Positions 28,169-38,130 of a stretch of DNA of 64,000 nt are shown here, piece after piece. Source of the DNA: Porphyridium purpureum (Eukaryota; Rhodophyta; Bangiophyceae; Porphyridiales; Porphyridiaceae); NCBI GenBank assembly GCA_008690995.1, contig VRMN01000004.1, positions 620,001 to 684,000 on the forward strand. Reading direction: 5' to 3'. Position numbers and translations under genes: made by a program. Numbering within the stretch: position 1 is the first letter of the stretch; each line of letters begins with the position of its first letter. The notes beneath the pieces were generated by a model. The model searched no databases and had not been told where the DNA came from. It saw only the letters and a list, made by a program, of their open reading frames with translations.

Positions 28169-28585
28169 TCAACGTCGCAAAGCTTTGAGAACATGCTGAT
28201 GTGGATTCGAAGCATGTGTCTCGGTCCGAGCTCTTGTATCGTGGCTCATGGGCACGCCTAGACGCTCAGCAGCTTCGCGTTGCCTCGTGATGTCCCCGAA
28301 CACACGCGCTTTTCGAAAGCAACTTGATCGATTCAAGAACTCTGACGACTCAAAACGGCAAGTCTTCTGTGTAGCCGCTCTCGGTGCATCCGCGGACGCA
28401 CACTTTTGTCGCACCACTTTCCCCAGGACATTCGCATCTTCCTCTGCGGCAAGCGCAGAACCTCGCTCAATCGCCCTGCCGGTTGCTGCCAGTGGCGCCG
28501 TGGACGCCTCAATAGACACCACACGTCGACACCTAGCCGGGTCGCTGGCGGCGCATTGTAGCCGCGGGTGCCGTTGCCGCAGCAT
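28169..28585 (-). CDS. Hypothetical ORF, perhaps the 5' exon of the neighbouring spliced gene
   Basis: A 138-residue frame starting MLRQRHPRLQCAASDPAR, with an R/S/A-rich opening that resembles an organelle transit peptide. The rest has no recognised domain. It ends just upstream of the small membrane-protein exons in the same direction, so it may supply their N-terminus after splicing. A competing frame on the other strand (28248-28607) is equally unremarkable. The remainder of 28136-28745 shows nothing else. Confidence 0.25.
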   Translation of the reverse strand: MLRQRHPRLQCAASDPARCRRVVSIEASTAPLAATGRAIERGSALAAEEDANVLGKVVRQKCASADAPRAATQKTCRFESSEFLNRSSCFRKARVFGDITRQREAAERLGVPMSHDTRARTETHASNPHQHVLKALRR

Positions 28586-28745
28586 TGCTCCTTGGCTTCC
28601 TCCGTGACAATGCTACGAATGGCTCAAGACCCGCATGATGCATTTGCGTTGAGACACGCCGGTCTGTCTAAGGCGATGTGGGAAGAGGTCGTCCCAGGCA
28701 GGTTGTAGTGTGCCAAGGTGAGCGGGTGGCGTGCGCGACAGCACG

Positions 28746-29774
28746 ATGAAGGCGGAGATCGGACGCGCACGTATCCTGCTCATTGCTTGTGCTGCTGTAC
28801 ATTTCGCGCTCGAGACGGATTTGTGCCATGCGCAGGACGCGCCGCATCGGAGCGTGCCGCTTCACTTTGATCACTCCAAAGTGATGATGGCACGGCCAGA
28901 GGTGGATCTGATCGTTTCCTACTTGGCTGAATCGATCAATGCCAGCGGCACGAGTGATGCGGTCTACCTGGAGTACGGCTCTGGCGGAAGCACCGTGGCT
29001 TTCACACGGTTTGTCAAGCAGGCGTTCAGCATTGAGCACAATTGCGCGTTTGCACGCATGATGAAGGAAACGCTGGCTGAAGAAGGGCTCGGCGATCGCG
29101 TTGATATGCGCTGTGCGGCCGTACCTCCAGGGACAGGCGGGTGGGGTCGCATTCATGGCTTTGAACACGGCAGCTACCGCCAGTTCCAGAACTATGTCGA
29201 CGCCGTGGACCAACTTGGCGTGGCCGCGTTCGATTTCGTTCTCGTGGATGGACGAGCGAGGCTAGCTTGCGCATTGAAAGTCCTGCCTTATCTCAAGGAC
29301 AGGTCCATTGTCTTCTTGCATGATTTTTATGGAGATCGTGTGCAGCTCTACGGTGGGGTTCTCAAGTACTACGACGAAGTCGCTCGCGTGCTTGCTCGAG
29401 CCAACACGATGCCAACCATGGGCCCGGTCCACGAGCCGCAGGGTTTGCTTGTGCTGCGCAGGAAGCAAAATATTGAGCACCTGCTGCCGCTCAGTGCGGA
29501 ACAGATCCATGCAGAATACGACGCCATTAACTGGCACGGGAATGACCCAAAAGCTCCTGATACCGCCTTGGAAAGCGTTCTCTTTGTTCTGGGGGGTTAT
29601 TTGGATATTCGGAACTGGAAGCTGCTGCGAAATAGAAAAATGCTGCTTTCGACGATCCGGCACGACACCCAAATCGTGGTATTTGCGTTTGTTTGTGCGG
29701 TCTTTGTCGTGCGTCTCGTGAGGCCCGTTTTCGCCGGCCTCGGGTCCCGGGCTCGAGCAGATAAGCAGCGCTGA
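28746..29774 (+). CDS. Methyltransferase-like protein with signal sequence and C-terminal anchor
   Basis: A 342-residue protein starting at the ATG at 28746. It begins with a hydrophobic signal (ARILLIACAAVHFALETDLC, then HAQDA). A class I SAM-methyltransferase-like fold follows: the motif I-like strand and glycine loop DAVYLEYGSGGSTVAF, the acidic strand end AFSIEHN, and motif IV-like FDFVLVDGRARLACA. A C-terminal hydrophobic segment (TQIVVFAFVCAVFVVRLVRP) with basic tail predicts a membrane anchor. It is probably a lumenal enzyme of the secretory pathway acting on glycans or lipids; similar domains occur in algal and plant secretory proteins. The exact substrate is unknown. Confidence 0.7.
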   Translation: MKAEIGRARILLIACAAVHFALETDLCHAQDAPHRSVPLHFDHSKVMMARPEVDLIVSYLAESINASGTSDAVYLEYGSGGSTVAFTRFVKQAFSIEHNCAFARMMKETLAEEGLGDRVDMRCAAVPPGTGGWGRIHGFEHGSYRQFQNYVDAVDQLGVAAFDFVLVDGRARLACALKVLPYLKDRSIVFLHDFYGDRVQLYGGVLKYYDEVARVLARANTMPTMGPVHEPQGLLVLRRKQNIEHLLPLSAEQIHAEYDAINWHGNDPKAPDTALESVLFVLGGYLDIRNWKLLRNRKMLLSTIRHDTQIVVFAFVCAVFVVRLVRPVFAGLGSRARADKQR

Positions 29775-29858
29775 AGTAAATCGAGATCATTCATCTATTA
29801 ACTGAACAAGAGAAAATGAGCTCGATCAAAATGCGTTGTGTATCTTTCCAAATGTTGT

Positions 29859-29897
29859 TTCTTTTTTTCCTTTTTCTTTTTTTTTTTTTTTTTTTTT
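29859..29897. repeat. T-rich tract (A-rich on the minus strand) just 3' of MCCA
   Basis: A 39-bp, almost pure T run, which on the minus strand is an A-rich tract beginning 27 bases after the stop codon of the biotin carboxylase gene. It could be an expanded homopolymer, a polyadenylation-related element or the relic tail of a retrocopy. Confidence 0.8.
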
Positions 29898-29924
29898 GCT
29901 TTGCTTTCGGGTTCTTTCCTGGGA

Positions 29925-32132
29925 TTATGCAGCCGGTTCTTGCTCGAGCTCGACAATGACGCTTCCGTGATTGACAAATGCACCCACGGTGTGATTCACA
30001 ATGAGCACGGTGGCATCCCTTGGTGCAAGCACATTGTACGACATTTTCATAGCCTCAACGACAAACAGCGTATCTCCCTTGCGGACTGCGGCGCCTGGCT
30101 CGCAAAGTATACGTACGACCTTGCCAGACATTGGCGTCAGGATCTTGCTGGAATTCTCGCCAGGACCAGCACGACTGTCGTCCTTAAGCAAGCCAGCATG
30201 CTCTCGACTCCGTACGCGTACGAACACGCTACGAGTCGTGTTCATATGCGTATAACGCACCCATGCAAGATCTTGGGCATCTACAAAGTCAATGCGCGCT
30301 TGCGGCACGTTATGCCGCTCACTCAAAGCAGTGTCCTCCGTCCAAGACAGAGCGAGCCGAACGCATTCATCTGAAATGTTTGAATGATCGACTTGGACAA
30401 AGTTGCGACGGGGATCCTGTCCCTCCGTGGAAGATTCGACGAAGAATTGGTTGACTTCGTCTTCGGGAAAAAGTCGAGTCGTTATGCATGCGCTGGTGCT
30501 GTCACTCGCGTCGCTGTCATTGGCCGGCAGTACCTGCAATGTGATTGCCTCGTGTTCATTCACTCGAAAGTTCGCGAGCGACGGATGCGCCCATACGCTC
30601 GAGGGCATGCGAGCATGCTGAGCATACCGTTCCCGAAGAAAACTGGCGACAGATAAAATGCACACTGCGAGCGTATCAACTTCAGGATACGCGGTAAACT
30701 CTGTCGCTCGGCGGATGGCGAGCGAGGTGTCGAATCCTCCAGCGATAAACTCGGCGTCCTCTAGGACATTGCAAATGTAGTTCAAATTGGTCTGGATGCC
30801 CAGCACTGCACTGTTTTGCAGGGCACTCAGCAATTTGCGCCGCGCCTGTTCGCGAGTACCGCCGTGTGAAATTAACTTTCCAATCATGGGATCAAAAAAG
30901 ACTGTGACCTGGTCGCCACTTTCGAGGCCGCAGTCGACGCGGACGCGATCACTTAAATTTCCAGCGGTATCTTCACCTCGGTCATCAAGCACAAGCCGCT
31001 CGATGCGACCGGACTGAGGCAAAAAGTCGTGGCGCGGGTCCTCAGCGTAGAGCCTCGCCTCCATGGCATGCCCAAGTGGAAGCGCGGGGCGCTCTAAAAT
31101 GTCTTCAAGTTTTGCGCCCGCCGCTACCGCAAATTGCAACTCGACGAGGTCCACGCCGGTAACAAGCTCTGTTACGGGATGCTCAACCTGAAGTCGCGTG
31201 TTCATTTCCAGAAAATACATCTTGCCGTGGTCCGCGTCCAGATCATAAATTAACTCGACTGTGCCGGCATTCTGATAGCCGACCGCGCGTGCCGCATTCT
31301 CTGCAATGTCATAGATTTCGTTGCGCTGCGTCTCAGACAGATGAGGCGCAGGGGCCTCCTCAATGACTTTTTGGTGCCTCCTTTGCAGCGAGCAGTCCCG
31401 ATCAAAAAGATGGCTCACCTTTCCGTGCTGGTCCGCAATGATCTGCACTTCGATGTGCCGTGAGCGGGGAATGTACTTTTCCAAAATCAGCGTGTCTGCG
31501 CCGAACGCGTTTCGCGCTTCCGACTTGGCCGAAAGCACGGCATCTTCAAACTGCTTTTCAGAGCGTACCACACGCATGCCCTTGCCACCACCGCCATGCA
31601 CGGCTTTGATCATGATCGGAAAGCCAATGTTTCGGCACGCCTCATACTTGAGCCGCTCCACGGACTGGTCCGCAAGATCTTCGTATCCGGGCACGACGGG
31701 CACCCCGGCGCCTATCATGATGCGTCGCGCCTCCGCTTTACTACCCATTGCCCGTATTGCGTGCGCTGGCGGCCCGACAAACACCGACGACCGCATTGAA
31801 TTGCATGCGTCCGCGAAGGCCGCATTCTCACTGAGAAAGCCGTACCCCGGGTGTACGCAACGCGCGCCGCTCTTTTCCACCAGCTCCAGAATTCGCGCCG
31901 CGTTCAAATACGCCCTACCGTCCTCCTCACGCAGCGCATAACTCTCATCTGCCAAGCGCACGTGCTTCGCGTACCGGTCGGCTGGACTATACACGGCCAC
32001 AGTCCGCATGCCAAGCTTGCGCGCGGTGCGAATCACGCGCACTGCGATTTCGCCGCGGTTGGCCACCAGCACGGACTCTAGCACCACCATGGTCGATTCA
32101 GCCGCCGTGCTCTCTGTGACCCACACTGTCAC
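29925..32132 (-). CDS. MCCA: Methylcrotonoyl-CoA carboxylase alpha subunit (biotin carboxylase + carrier)
   Basis: A 735-residue biotin-dependent carboxylase subunit, by length and layout most like MCC alpha (leucine breakdown in mitochondria); propionyl-CoA carboxylase alpha is the alternative. The biotin carboxylase domain starts at VLVANRGEIAVRVIRTARKL, with the ATP-grasp glycine loop MIKAVHGGGGKGMRVV, EAPAPHLS and FLEMNTRLQVEHPVTELVTG. The middle domain is followed by the carrier domain with biotinyl lysine in VVEAMKMSYNVL (Lys696). The N-terminus has only about 20 residues before the first strand, a short and weak mitochondrial presequence, so an upstream exon or internal targeting is possible. 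Confidence 0.9.
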   Translation of the reverse strand: MTVWVTESTAAESTMVVLESVLVANRGEIAVRVIRTARKLGMRTVAVYSPADRYAKHVRLADESYALREEDGRAYLNAARILELVEKSGARCVHPGYGFLSENAAFADACNSMRSSVFVGPPAHAIRAMGSKAEARRIMIGAGVPVVPGYEDLADQSVERLKYEACRNIGFPIMIKAVHGGGGKGMRVVRSEKQFEDAVLSAKSEARNAFGADTLILEKYIPRSRHIEVQIIADQHGKVSHLFDRDCSLQRRHQKVIEEAPAPHLSETQRNEIYDIAENAARAVGYQNAGTVELIYDLDADHGKMYFLEMNTRLQVEHPVTELVTGVDLVELQFAVAAGAKLEDILERPALPLGHAMEARLYAEDPRHDFLPQSGRIERLVLDDRGEDTAGNLSDRVRVDCGLESGDQVTVFFDPMIGKLISHGGTREQARRKLLSALQNSAVLGIQTNLNYICNVLEDAEFIAGGFDTSLAIRRATEFTAYPEVDTLAVCILSVASFLRERYAQHARMPSSVWAHPSLANFRVNEHEAITLQVLPANDSDASDSTSACITTRLFPEDEVNQFFVESSTEGQDPRRNFVQVDHSNISDECVRLALSWTEDTALSERHNVPQARIDFVDAQDLAWVRYTHMNTTRSVFVRVRSREHAGLLKDDSRAGPGENSSKILTPMSGKVVRILCEPGAAVRKGDTLFVVEAMKMSYNVLAPRDATVLIVNHTVGAFVNHGSVIVELEQEPAA

Positions 32133-32422
32133 CGTCGCTTCTTCTCAACACGCCCATCCCTTACAACCCACCTACTCTTCCCCCTCACTTCACATGTCGC
32201 AGCTGCCTTCCAACCACCATCAACCTCCCAGATTTTTTGGTTTCATCTCCAAACGGACAAAACGGTTTCCGGTTTATCGAATCGGTTCATGGTGAGCCAA
32301 ACCGGTAAACCGAATTCGGACGGGAAGTGGCTGCTGAGCCGGCGTGAAGGGGGGAAAGTTCTTGGGTCTGCGCAGCGACACACGGTCTTGGCAACAAAGA
32401 CCTGGGAAGGCGAATAGGAAAG
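32133..32422. promoter_or_regulatory. Divergent promoter with an AAACCGG-type inverted repeat
   Basis: Between the MCCA and helicase starts, AACGGTTTCCGGTTTATCGA (from 32261, continuing ATCGGTT) faces AAACCGGTAAACCGAATTCG (32299-32318), giving an imperfect inverted repeat of CGGTTT/AAACCG words with a 12-base spacer. Nothing else is recognisable. Confidence 0.5.
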
Positions 32423-35068
32423 ATGCGGATGCGCGTGCGCGCAAATGCGCTACGTCAGCCTATTCGATTCGGGCGGTACAGGTATGCTGTGTGGAGCGAT
32501 GGTGCCAGAGGCTATAACGTGTCGAGAGCCGCGAGCACATCGACGTATGCGTCGTCCTCGCAGCTGGCAGCGTCGTCGCCTTCGTTGCGGGCGCGAAAAG
32601 CGCCGCGGCCAGCTCCCAAGATCCAGAGTGCGGCAAAGATGGCAGCTTTCAACGGATGGGGCTTTACCGCGAATCTCATTCGCTCCAGAATGCTCGCGCG
32701 AATGGAACTGGACGTGGAAGCTCAGGTGGAATTGTCGAAAAGGCTCCGCGTGCAAGGGAGCCCGTCATGCGACGTTGTGACGCCTCTGGCAGATGTAGAG
32801 CAACCTCGAACGATTCCGGAAACGAAGGATCTGACGCTCGATGAAATCAGAACTCGTGATCGCACCGATTTTCTCCCTGAGAAAGACACACAAACAGGAG
32901 GAATGGAACGAGAGATGCACATCGCAGACAATGCGATAGACAGTGTCATCCTAGATCCAGAGATGCGCAGTCAGCGTGTGCTGGCGCAGAACCACTCATG
33001 CTTGCCGGACCTTACCAGCCAATCTCAGAAGCCGACGCCGTCGCCGCCGGTGCATCCTCAGCCGCAGCAACAAACCTTCGCCGACACCGACGGGTCCCAG
33101 CAGTCGAGGAAAACACTGTATGATTACAGAAAAGAGCAGGACGATGCCTGGGATCAGGAACGGCAGAAACTGCGCAGAGCCATGCCCTCGCTTCATAAGC
33201 TTGGCGTGCATGACATTACCTTGAGCTACATGGCGTCCCTTCGAATCAGCGAACCAAATCAGTTGCAGATGGATGCATTTGACCCAATTGCAAAGGGTAG
33301 AAACGTGTTGATTTCCTCTGAGACAGGTAGCGGTAAAACATTCGCGGCTTCTTTCCCAGTTATATCATCGCTGCTTGGTCGACAGGCAAAGCGAGGCGCG
33401 CTGCTGGATCCGCCTCGCCGGCCGATTGTGGTAGTGTTGGTTCCCACAAAGGAACTTGGAGCCCAGCACGCATTCGTGATGCGAAGTATGTCACGAGCAG
33501 GACATATCAACCCTTTGAACATAATCAGCCTGGTGGGCGTGCTTCATCAACAAACCCGCTTTAGTACGAAACGCTTCCGGACCATGCCGACGCACGTGCT
33601 CGTAACGACGCCAGATTTGCTCCTGAACTTTTACCACAATAAGGAAGTGTTCTTTTCGCGAACTTCCACCCTGATCATCGACGAGGCTGATATCATGTTT
33701 ACGCGAGAAGGCTTTCGGGAAGCAGTTGAGGAATTGCTTTCTATCATGCGCAAGACACCTACCGATCGACCAGCTGCGCAGAGCAGTGATAGCAGGAGTG
33801 TTGGCAGTCGCCGTCTTCAAGTGCTTCTACTATCGGCGATCGCCACTCGCGGAGTACAGCAATCGATTCGCAAGCTTGTGCCGGACTTTGAATTGATCCA
33901 GTCCGCACAGTTACATCACGTGAAGAATATGGAGAAATTGAAACTACGCTTCATCCAGCTGCACGGTACGGGGGCAAAGGAAAAGGCTTTCAAATCCATT
34001 CTTGAGGAGGACTCTTTGCAACTGGAAAAGAGTGAAAAGTCGATACCAAAGACGATGATCTTTTGCGCAAGTGTTCCTAGTTGCCGATTTGTCATGACCC
34101 TTCTGCATAATCACGTGTCGCAAAGCAGCTTTGTGGGGCTGCACAGTCAGCTGAGTCCGACAGTCCGCCGAAACCAGTGGAATACTTACGTGGATCCGGG
34201 CATGGATGTGCCGTACCTCGTGACAACTGATCTCGGCTCTAGAGGTCTTGACCATCTAGGCACACGACGCGTCATTTTATTCGACTTTCCAGGCAGCATG
34301 ACAGACTACATGCACCGCGTGGGCCGCATTCGTGGCCCGGGTCAAGTGGTAGCACTGATTGGCAAATCGGACCTCAAGGCAGCGACCATGGCAAATGCCG
34401 CGCACAAGCAGAGGAAAGGCTTCGAAGAAATTGGCTGGTTCGGCTCGAACAAGCGCACCATCAAGGTCAGTGCGGAAATGAAAGCGCACCACGCGAAATG
34501 GGAGCATGTTTACGCGGACGGGTTTGAATCATCACAAGACGGTGGTGAGAAGGAAGTTGCTATTGAAGACATATCACAGAATGAGGGACAGGCCGAAAAT
34601 TTTGCGAGTGACGGAGACTGGTGGCGCGCAGATGGATACAAGGCTCCTCGCTTCTTCAGTGCAGACGGGCAGGAGACTGATCGAACAGGTCGCACACTCC
34701 GCGCGAGAAAGTTGGCGTCTAATGAGCTCAAGGGAGAAGAACAGCCATCGGGTGCTACTCCTGTGGCCCAGAATGAAGTTGCGCGCGCGCGCAAACGTTC
34801 CACAAAGGAACAGGGGGCTCTTCATGCAGCACAGGAGACAGTCTCGCGTCGGCCACAACGCAATGAGAAGGAGCGGCGTGGGCCTACCATTTTGAAGATT
34901 TCCAAGAGACGTTTGCGACGAAAGGCCGAAGCGATGAAAAGGCTGAATGCAGCGGCGCGAATTGATCAAGCGCGGGTGCCCAGATCATCAAACCGGAAAA
35001 GATCTGTGCCAGCGAAGCGCAGCGACAGCCGACGAGCTCCAAAGGGGCAAAGTCGTGGTCGGAAATGA
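32423..35068 (+). CDS. DEAD-box RNA helicase, probably mitochondrial or plastid
   Basis: An 881-residue helicase. The N-terminus (MRMRVRANALRQPIRFGRYR) is arginine-rich without acids, like an organelle presequence. A long variable region precedes the core: motif I SSETGSGKT (about 298-306), Ia VPTKELGAQ, Ib TTPDLL, motif II IDEAD (419-423), and motif III as SAIATR instead of plain SAT. The second lobe has IFCAS, the TTDLGSRGLD motif V and HRVGRIRGPG for motif VI, where HRIGRTAR is usual. The C-terminal 200 residues are strongly basic (KRRLRRKAEAMKRLNAAARI), typical of organelle ribosome-assembly or splicing helicases. An AATAAA lies about 15 bp past the stop. Confidence 0.88.
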   Translation: MRMRVRANALRQPIRFGRYRYAVWSDGARGYNVSRAASTSTYASSSQLAASSPSLRARKAPRPAPKIQSAAKMAAFNGWGFTANLIRSRMLARMELDVEAQVELSKRLRVQGSPSCDVVTPLADVEQPRTIPETKDLTLDEIRTRDRTDFLPEKDTQTGGMEREMHIADNAIDSVILDPEMRSQRVLAQNHSCLPDLTSQSQKPTPSPPVHPQPQQQTFADTDGSQQSRKTLYDYRKEQDDAWDQERQKLRRAMPSLHKLGVHDITLSYMASLRISEPNQLQMDAFDPIAKGRNVLISSETGSGKTFAASFPVISSLLGRQAKRGALLDPPRRPIVVVLVPTKELGAQHAFVMRSMSRAGHINPLNIISLVGVLHQQTRFSTKRFRTMPTHVLVTTPDLLLNFYHNKEVFFSRTSTLIIDEADIMFTREGFREAVEELLSIMRKTPTDRPAAQSSDSRSVGSRRLQVLLLSAIATRGVQQSIRKLVPDFELIQSAQLHHVKNMEKLKLRFIQLHGTGAKEKAFKSILEEDSLQLEKSEKSIPKTMIFCASVPSCRFVMTLLHNHVSQSSFVGLHSQLSPTVRRNQWNTYVDPGMDVPYLVTTDLGSRGLDHLGTRRVILFDFPGSMTDYMHRVGRIRGPGQVVALIGKSDLKAATMANAAHKQRKGFEEIGWFGSNKRTIKVSAEMKAHHAKWEHVYADGFESSQDGGEKEVAIEDISQNEGQAENFASDGDWWRADGYKAPRFFSADGQETDRTGRTLRARKLASNELKGEEQPSGATPVAQNEVARARKRSTKEQGALHAAQETVSRRPQRNEKERRGPTILKISKRRLRRKAEAMKRLNAAARIDQARVPRSSNRKRSVPAKRSDSRRAPKGQSRGRK

Positions 35069-35182
35069 TCGGAATTGGGCACAAAATAAATGCACCTGAA
35101 GACCATGTACACTGCCCTTATAACGGATATGCTCAGCAGGACTCTAAGCATGACCGTCGAGTTCGGCTATGAGTCTTTCAAT

Positions 35183-36496
35183 CTACTGCTTCTTCTTTGC
35201 TACGGTGTCGGCTCGCTTCTCAGTGACGAGGCGCTTTGGACGGAACGGGAAAAATAGAACAAATGCACACCACAATATGCAAGCGCTGAGCCACGAAAAC
35301 TTCACGGTTGGTGTGAAGTAATCAAGAAAGCGATGCGGGAAAATGTCCGGTCCAAACTTGAGAATGATGCAAATCTCAGTAAGAATGATAGCGGAGAGGA
35401 TCCACGCCTGTGAGCCAAAGCGATGACATGATGGGTCTGACACGTACTGGTACATTTCTCGCACAGCCGGAAACGCAGCACACGCGTTTATAACTAAGCG
35501 GAAGAAGTTGAGCTTTGACTCCACGCGAACGTCAAGCACGGCTTTGAGAAAAAACGCGTTCAAGTCGGCCATCATGAGAAAGAAAAGTAGCGCTGACGAC
35601 GCGAGAAACTGAAACCTGCTCTCAAACACGTGCCATCGAAAGCTGTCGAATTTCTGTGGGGTGAAGAGACTGAAGAACGCCGCCGTCATGCGAACCGACA
35701 GCGGCGGCTGCTTATTAGACACGTACGTCCAGTGAAAGCGGCTGGCCCCGAGATACCGGCAGAACCACAAGCCAGCCTCAATTCCAATCCAGTTACACAA
35801 TAGCACGTCCAGCACCCAGCTGTCCCACCAACACTCTCTGAAATTCAGCAGCATATTTCGAAAGGTGAGCTCTAGCAGCTCAAATACAACAGACGCGACC
35901 AGCAGCAGAGCACGATCACGAATCATCATTGCCTTGACAAACCATCCCGCGGCATGGCTAATGACAAAGACGTCTATCTTGGCGCCCACGTTCGTCCAGG
36001 TCAGTGAGCAATCGTCTGCATGTGTGACGGAGTCCACAAAGTTAGTGCCTGTGTACAAAGGATCCAGATACGCCAGCACAGAAATGGCTGTCGTGCGTGT
36101 TTGCATGAGAAGAAAAACTAAGAACATGAGATACAGCAGCGACACGCCCATCACCAGCCTCCAGAATACAGGAAACGGGCGCCGATAAAGCCCGTCCTGA
36201 AATTGCAGACAGCCATACACCAGCAGCGGAATGCACGCCATCCACACGCCCAGCGCGACGGCATCTTCCTGCGACGCAGCTCTGTGAGTCCCGCCAAACG
36301 CGGCATATATGAACACACTCACCACGGACACCAGCAAGGTTGCGGTATGCGGGCGCTGGTAGACATCTTCCACCACGCGCGTCAGGCGCGATGAGATTGC
36401 CACCTCCGCGATAGCATCCACTGGATACGGTGGCTCGTTGCCCGCACGTGCTGCTCGCCGTCCCGCCTCTCCCGGCATGACGCCATGCCCATTCAT
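35183..36496 (-). CDS. PSS: Phosphatidylserine synthase, base-exchange type
   Basis: A 437-residue polytopic membrane enzyme of the animal/plant PSS1 type, which swaps the head group of PE or PC for serine in the ER. Diagnostic segments: VFVISHAAGWFVKAMMIRDR, FELLELTFRNMLLNFRECWW then DSWVLDVLLCNWIGI. At least eight hydrophobic spans are visible (for example LLVSVVSVFIYAAF, LVMGVSLLYLMFLVFLL, AWILSAIILTEICIIL). Length fits the family (420-480). The C-terminus ends in a lysine-rich tail (DTVAKKKQ), consistent with ER retention. Confidence 0.93.
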   Translation of the reverse strand: MNGHGVMPGEAGRRAARAGNEPPYPVDAIAEVAISSRLTRVVEDVYQRPHTATLLVSVVSVFIYAAFGGTHRAASQEDAVALGVWMACIPLLVYGCLQFQDGLYRRPFPVFWRLVMGVSLLYLMFLVFLLMQTRTTAISVLAYLDPLYTGTNFVDSVTHADDCSLTWTNVGAKIDVFVISHAAGWFVKAMMIRDRALLLVASVVFELLELTFRNMLLNFRECWWDSWVLDVLLCNWIGIEAGLWFCRYLGASRFHWTYVSNKQPPLSVRMTAAFFSLFTPQKFDSFRWHVFESRFQFLASSALLFFLMMADLNAFFLKAVLDVRVESKLNFFRLVINACAAFPAVREMYQYVSDPSCHRFGSQAWILSAIILTEICIILKFGPDIFPHRFLDYFTPTVKFSWLSACILWCAFVLFFPFRPKRLVTEKRADTVAKKKQ

Positions 36497-36649
36497 TCAC
36501 AATCTCCGGCTCGTCTGGCGCGCGCTGTCGTGTGGCTCCTTCCCTGCTTCGTCATGCGGCAAAATGTGTCGACAACGACGTGCGGCATTTGAATGTAGGG
36601 ACCCACGAAGACCAAATACATGGGCGGATGTGCTAGGCTTTACGTAGAT

Positions 36650-38089
36650 TCAAGGGCGGTCGATGAGACCGCGACGGTCTTCTGAGCGCAGGCAGCGCGC
36701 AACAATGGTTGCAGTTGCGACTACAGATAGAGCAACTAGAGAGACTTTAAGTATGCGCATCCAGTGCCATGCGCGCTGTGCTGCGATGGCTCCGGTCGAT
36801 GCGTTCACCCACACTTGGTACGTCTTTCCTGTCCGGTCCTGGTACTGCGCGGACCAGAATGGAAGCAAGACGCGCTCCACATTCAGAAAAGCGTACGACT
36901 CTTCTTCCACACTCAGCTTGAAAGCGCTTCGATCTTCCGGCCCGTCTAGAGGAAGCAAGCAGTCTTCTTGCCCGCGCCTTGGCCGCGGCGCTCGACGCTG
37001 GTTTTGTCTATATTCCCGCTGCTCCTGCTGCTGCATCAGCGAATGCTTCAGTTCCGCGCGACTCACTTTGCTCGCTTTGGCCTCCATCCGGCGCTCCAGC
37101 TCCCACGGCGAATTGATCGAAGTCATGTCCACCGGCACAGTGTGAACAGAAACCCCGTGACTTTGTTCGTCTTCCTGCATATCCAAGCCTAAGGCCTGGT
37201 GCGTGAGCGAGATCAGCCAATGGCCCGCCGAGGCCCCGCCGTGAATACGACTGACATGGTTCAGGTCGACGTGCTCAAACGCTTCGGACCAGCCATGGGG
37301 ACTCCTTCCGCGTTCTACCGGAAGCGACGTGAAACACGCACCGAGCACTGAAAGCTTGGCGTGGTGTTCAAAAATACCGCGCTGAATTCGCGTGTTTGAT
37401 GCCGAGACTCCACTGGATGACAGCTCTTGCAGGACCGCGTCTAGAACCGTCAGCGGATCCGACAGCGACGAAGAAGATAAGGATGGCGGCAATGTCTCCG
37501 TCATCATACAATAAGAGAGCGTGGCGTGACACTCCGCGAAATAGTACGGTACAAGGTACACGGTCATTCCAAGCAACCGCGGTGCCCGTCCTTGGGCATC
37601 CACTACGTTCTCATACGGAAGAAACCACTGGTGTTCAAACCACGCGTCAAATCGTTCTTGGAGCTGGACGGTGTTGCATACCACCCTCAACGGCACTACG
37701 CTATCTGCCCAACTTAACGTCATGGCTTCATCATGCACGAAATGTATGTCATAGCTTGGTTCGGGCACGCGCTCGGACGTGACACGCGGCTCTGAGTAGC
37801 TACCACGCACTTCCCGAACGTCTGGGTCTCTAGAACCTTGACTACGATGCACAAGGTCGACCAAGCGCACGGCGCGTCGGTCTACTGGTAGTGCCGCCAC
37901 GCCAGACGCATGCAGCACAAAGCTCGCTCGGCACTGCGGACATGAAACAGCGCCGCCTCCTGCCGCGTGTTGCACGAGCTGTAGAATGCAACCGCGGCAG
38001 AAAGTGTGGTGGCATGGTAAGAAGCGCGGGTCGCGCAGCTCGCCGAGGCAAATCCCACAGCTAATTTCCTCGCTCAAGGCTTCGTCCAT
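36650..38089 (-). CDS. RING-finger ubiquitin ligase with C-terminal membrane anchor
   Basis: A 479-residue protein. Residues 11-53 are a C3HC4 RING: CGICLGELRDPRFLPCHHTF, CRGC, then CPQC, with the standard spacing. The long middle region has no recognised domain; it contains several Trp-rich segments (WFEHQWFLPY, WSEAFEHVDLNHV) and a basic R/Q stretch. A single membrane span, KVSLVALSVVATATIVARCL, lies 12 residues from the end, so the protein is probably tail-anchored with the RING in the cytosol. Substrates are unknown. Confidence 0.83.
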   Translation of the reverse strand: MDEALSEEISCGICLGELRDPRFLPCHHTFCRGCILQLVQHAAGGGAVSCPQCRASFVLHASGVAALPVDRRAVRLVDLVHRSQGSRDPDVREVRGSYSEPRVTSERVPEPSYDIHFVHDEAMTLSWADSVVPLRVVCNTVQLQERFDAWFEHQWFLPYENVVDAQGRAPRLLGMTVYLVPYYFAECHATLSYCMMTETLPPSLSSSSLSDPLTVLDAVLQELSSSGVSASNTRIQRGIFEHHAKLSVLGACFTSLPVERGRSPHGWSEAFEHVDLNHVSRIHGGASAGHWLISLTHQALGLDMQEDEQSHGVSVHTVPVDMTSINSPWELERRMEAKASKVSRAELKHSLMQQQEQREYRQNQRRAPRPRRGQEDCLLPLDGPEDRSAFKLSVEEESYAFLNVERVLLPFWSAQYQDRTGKTYQVWVNASTGAIAAQRAWHWMRILKVSLVALSVVATATIVARCLRSEDRRGLIDRP

Positions 38090-38130
38090 GCTTTCGCGGA
38101 TTTCTCGCGCCGTACAAGTGTTTAAGCGTT

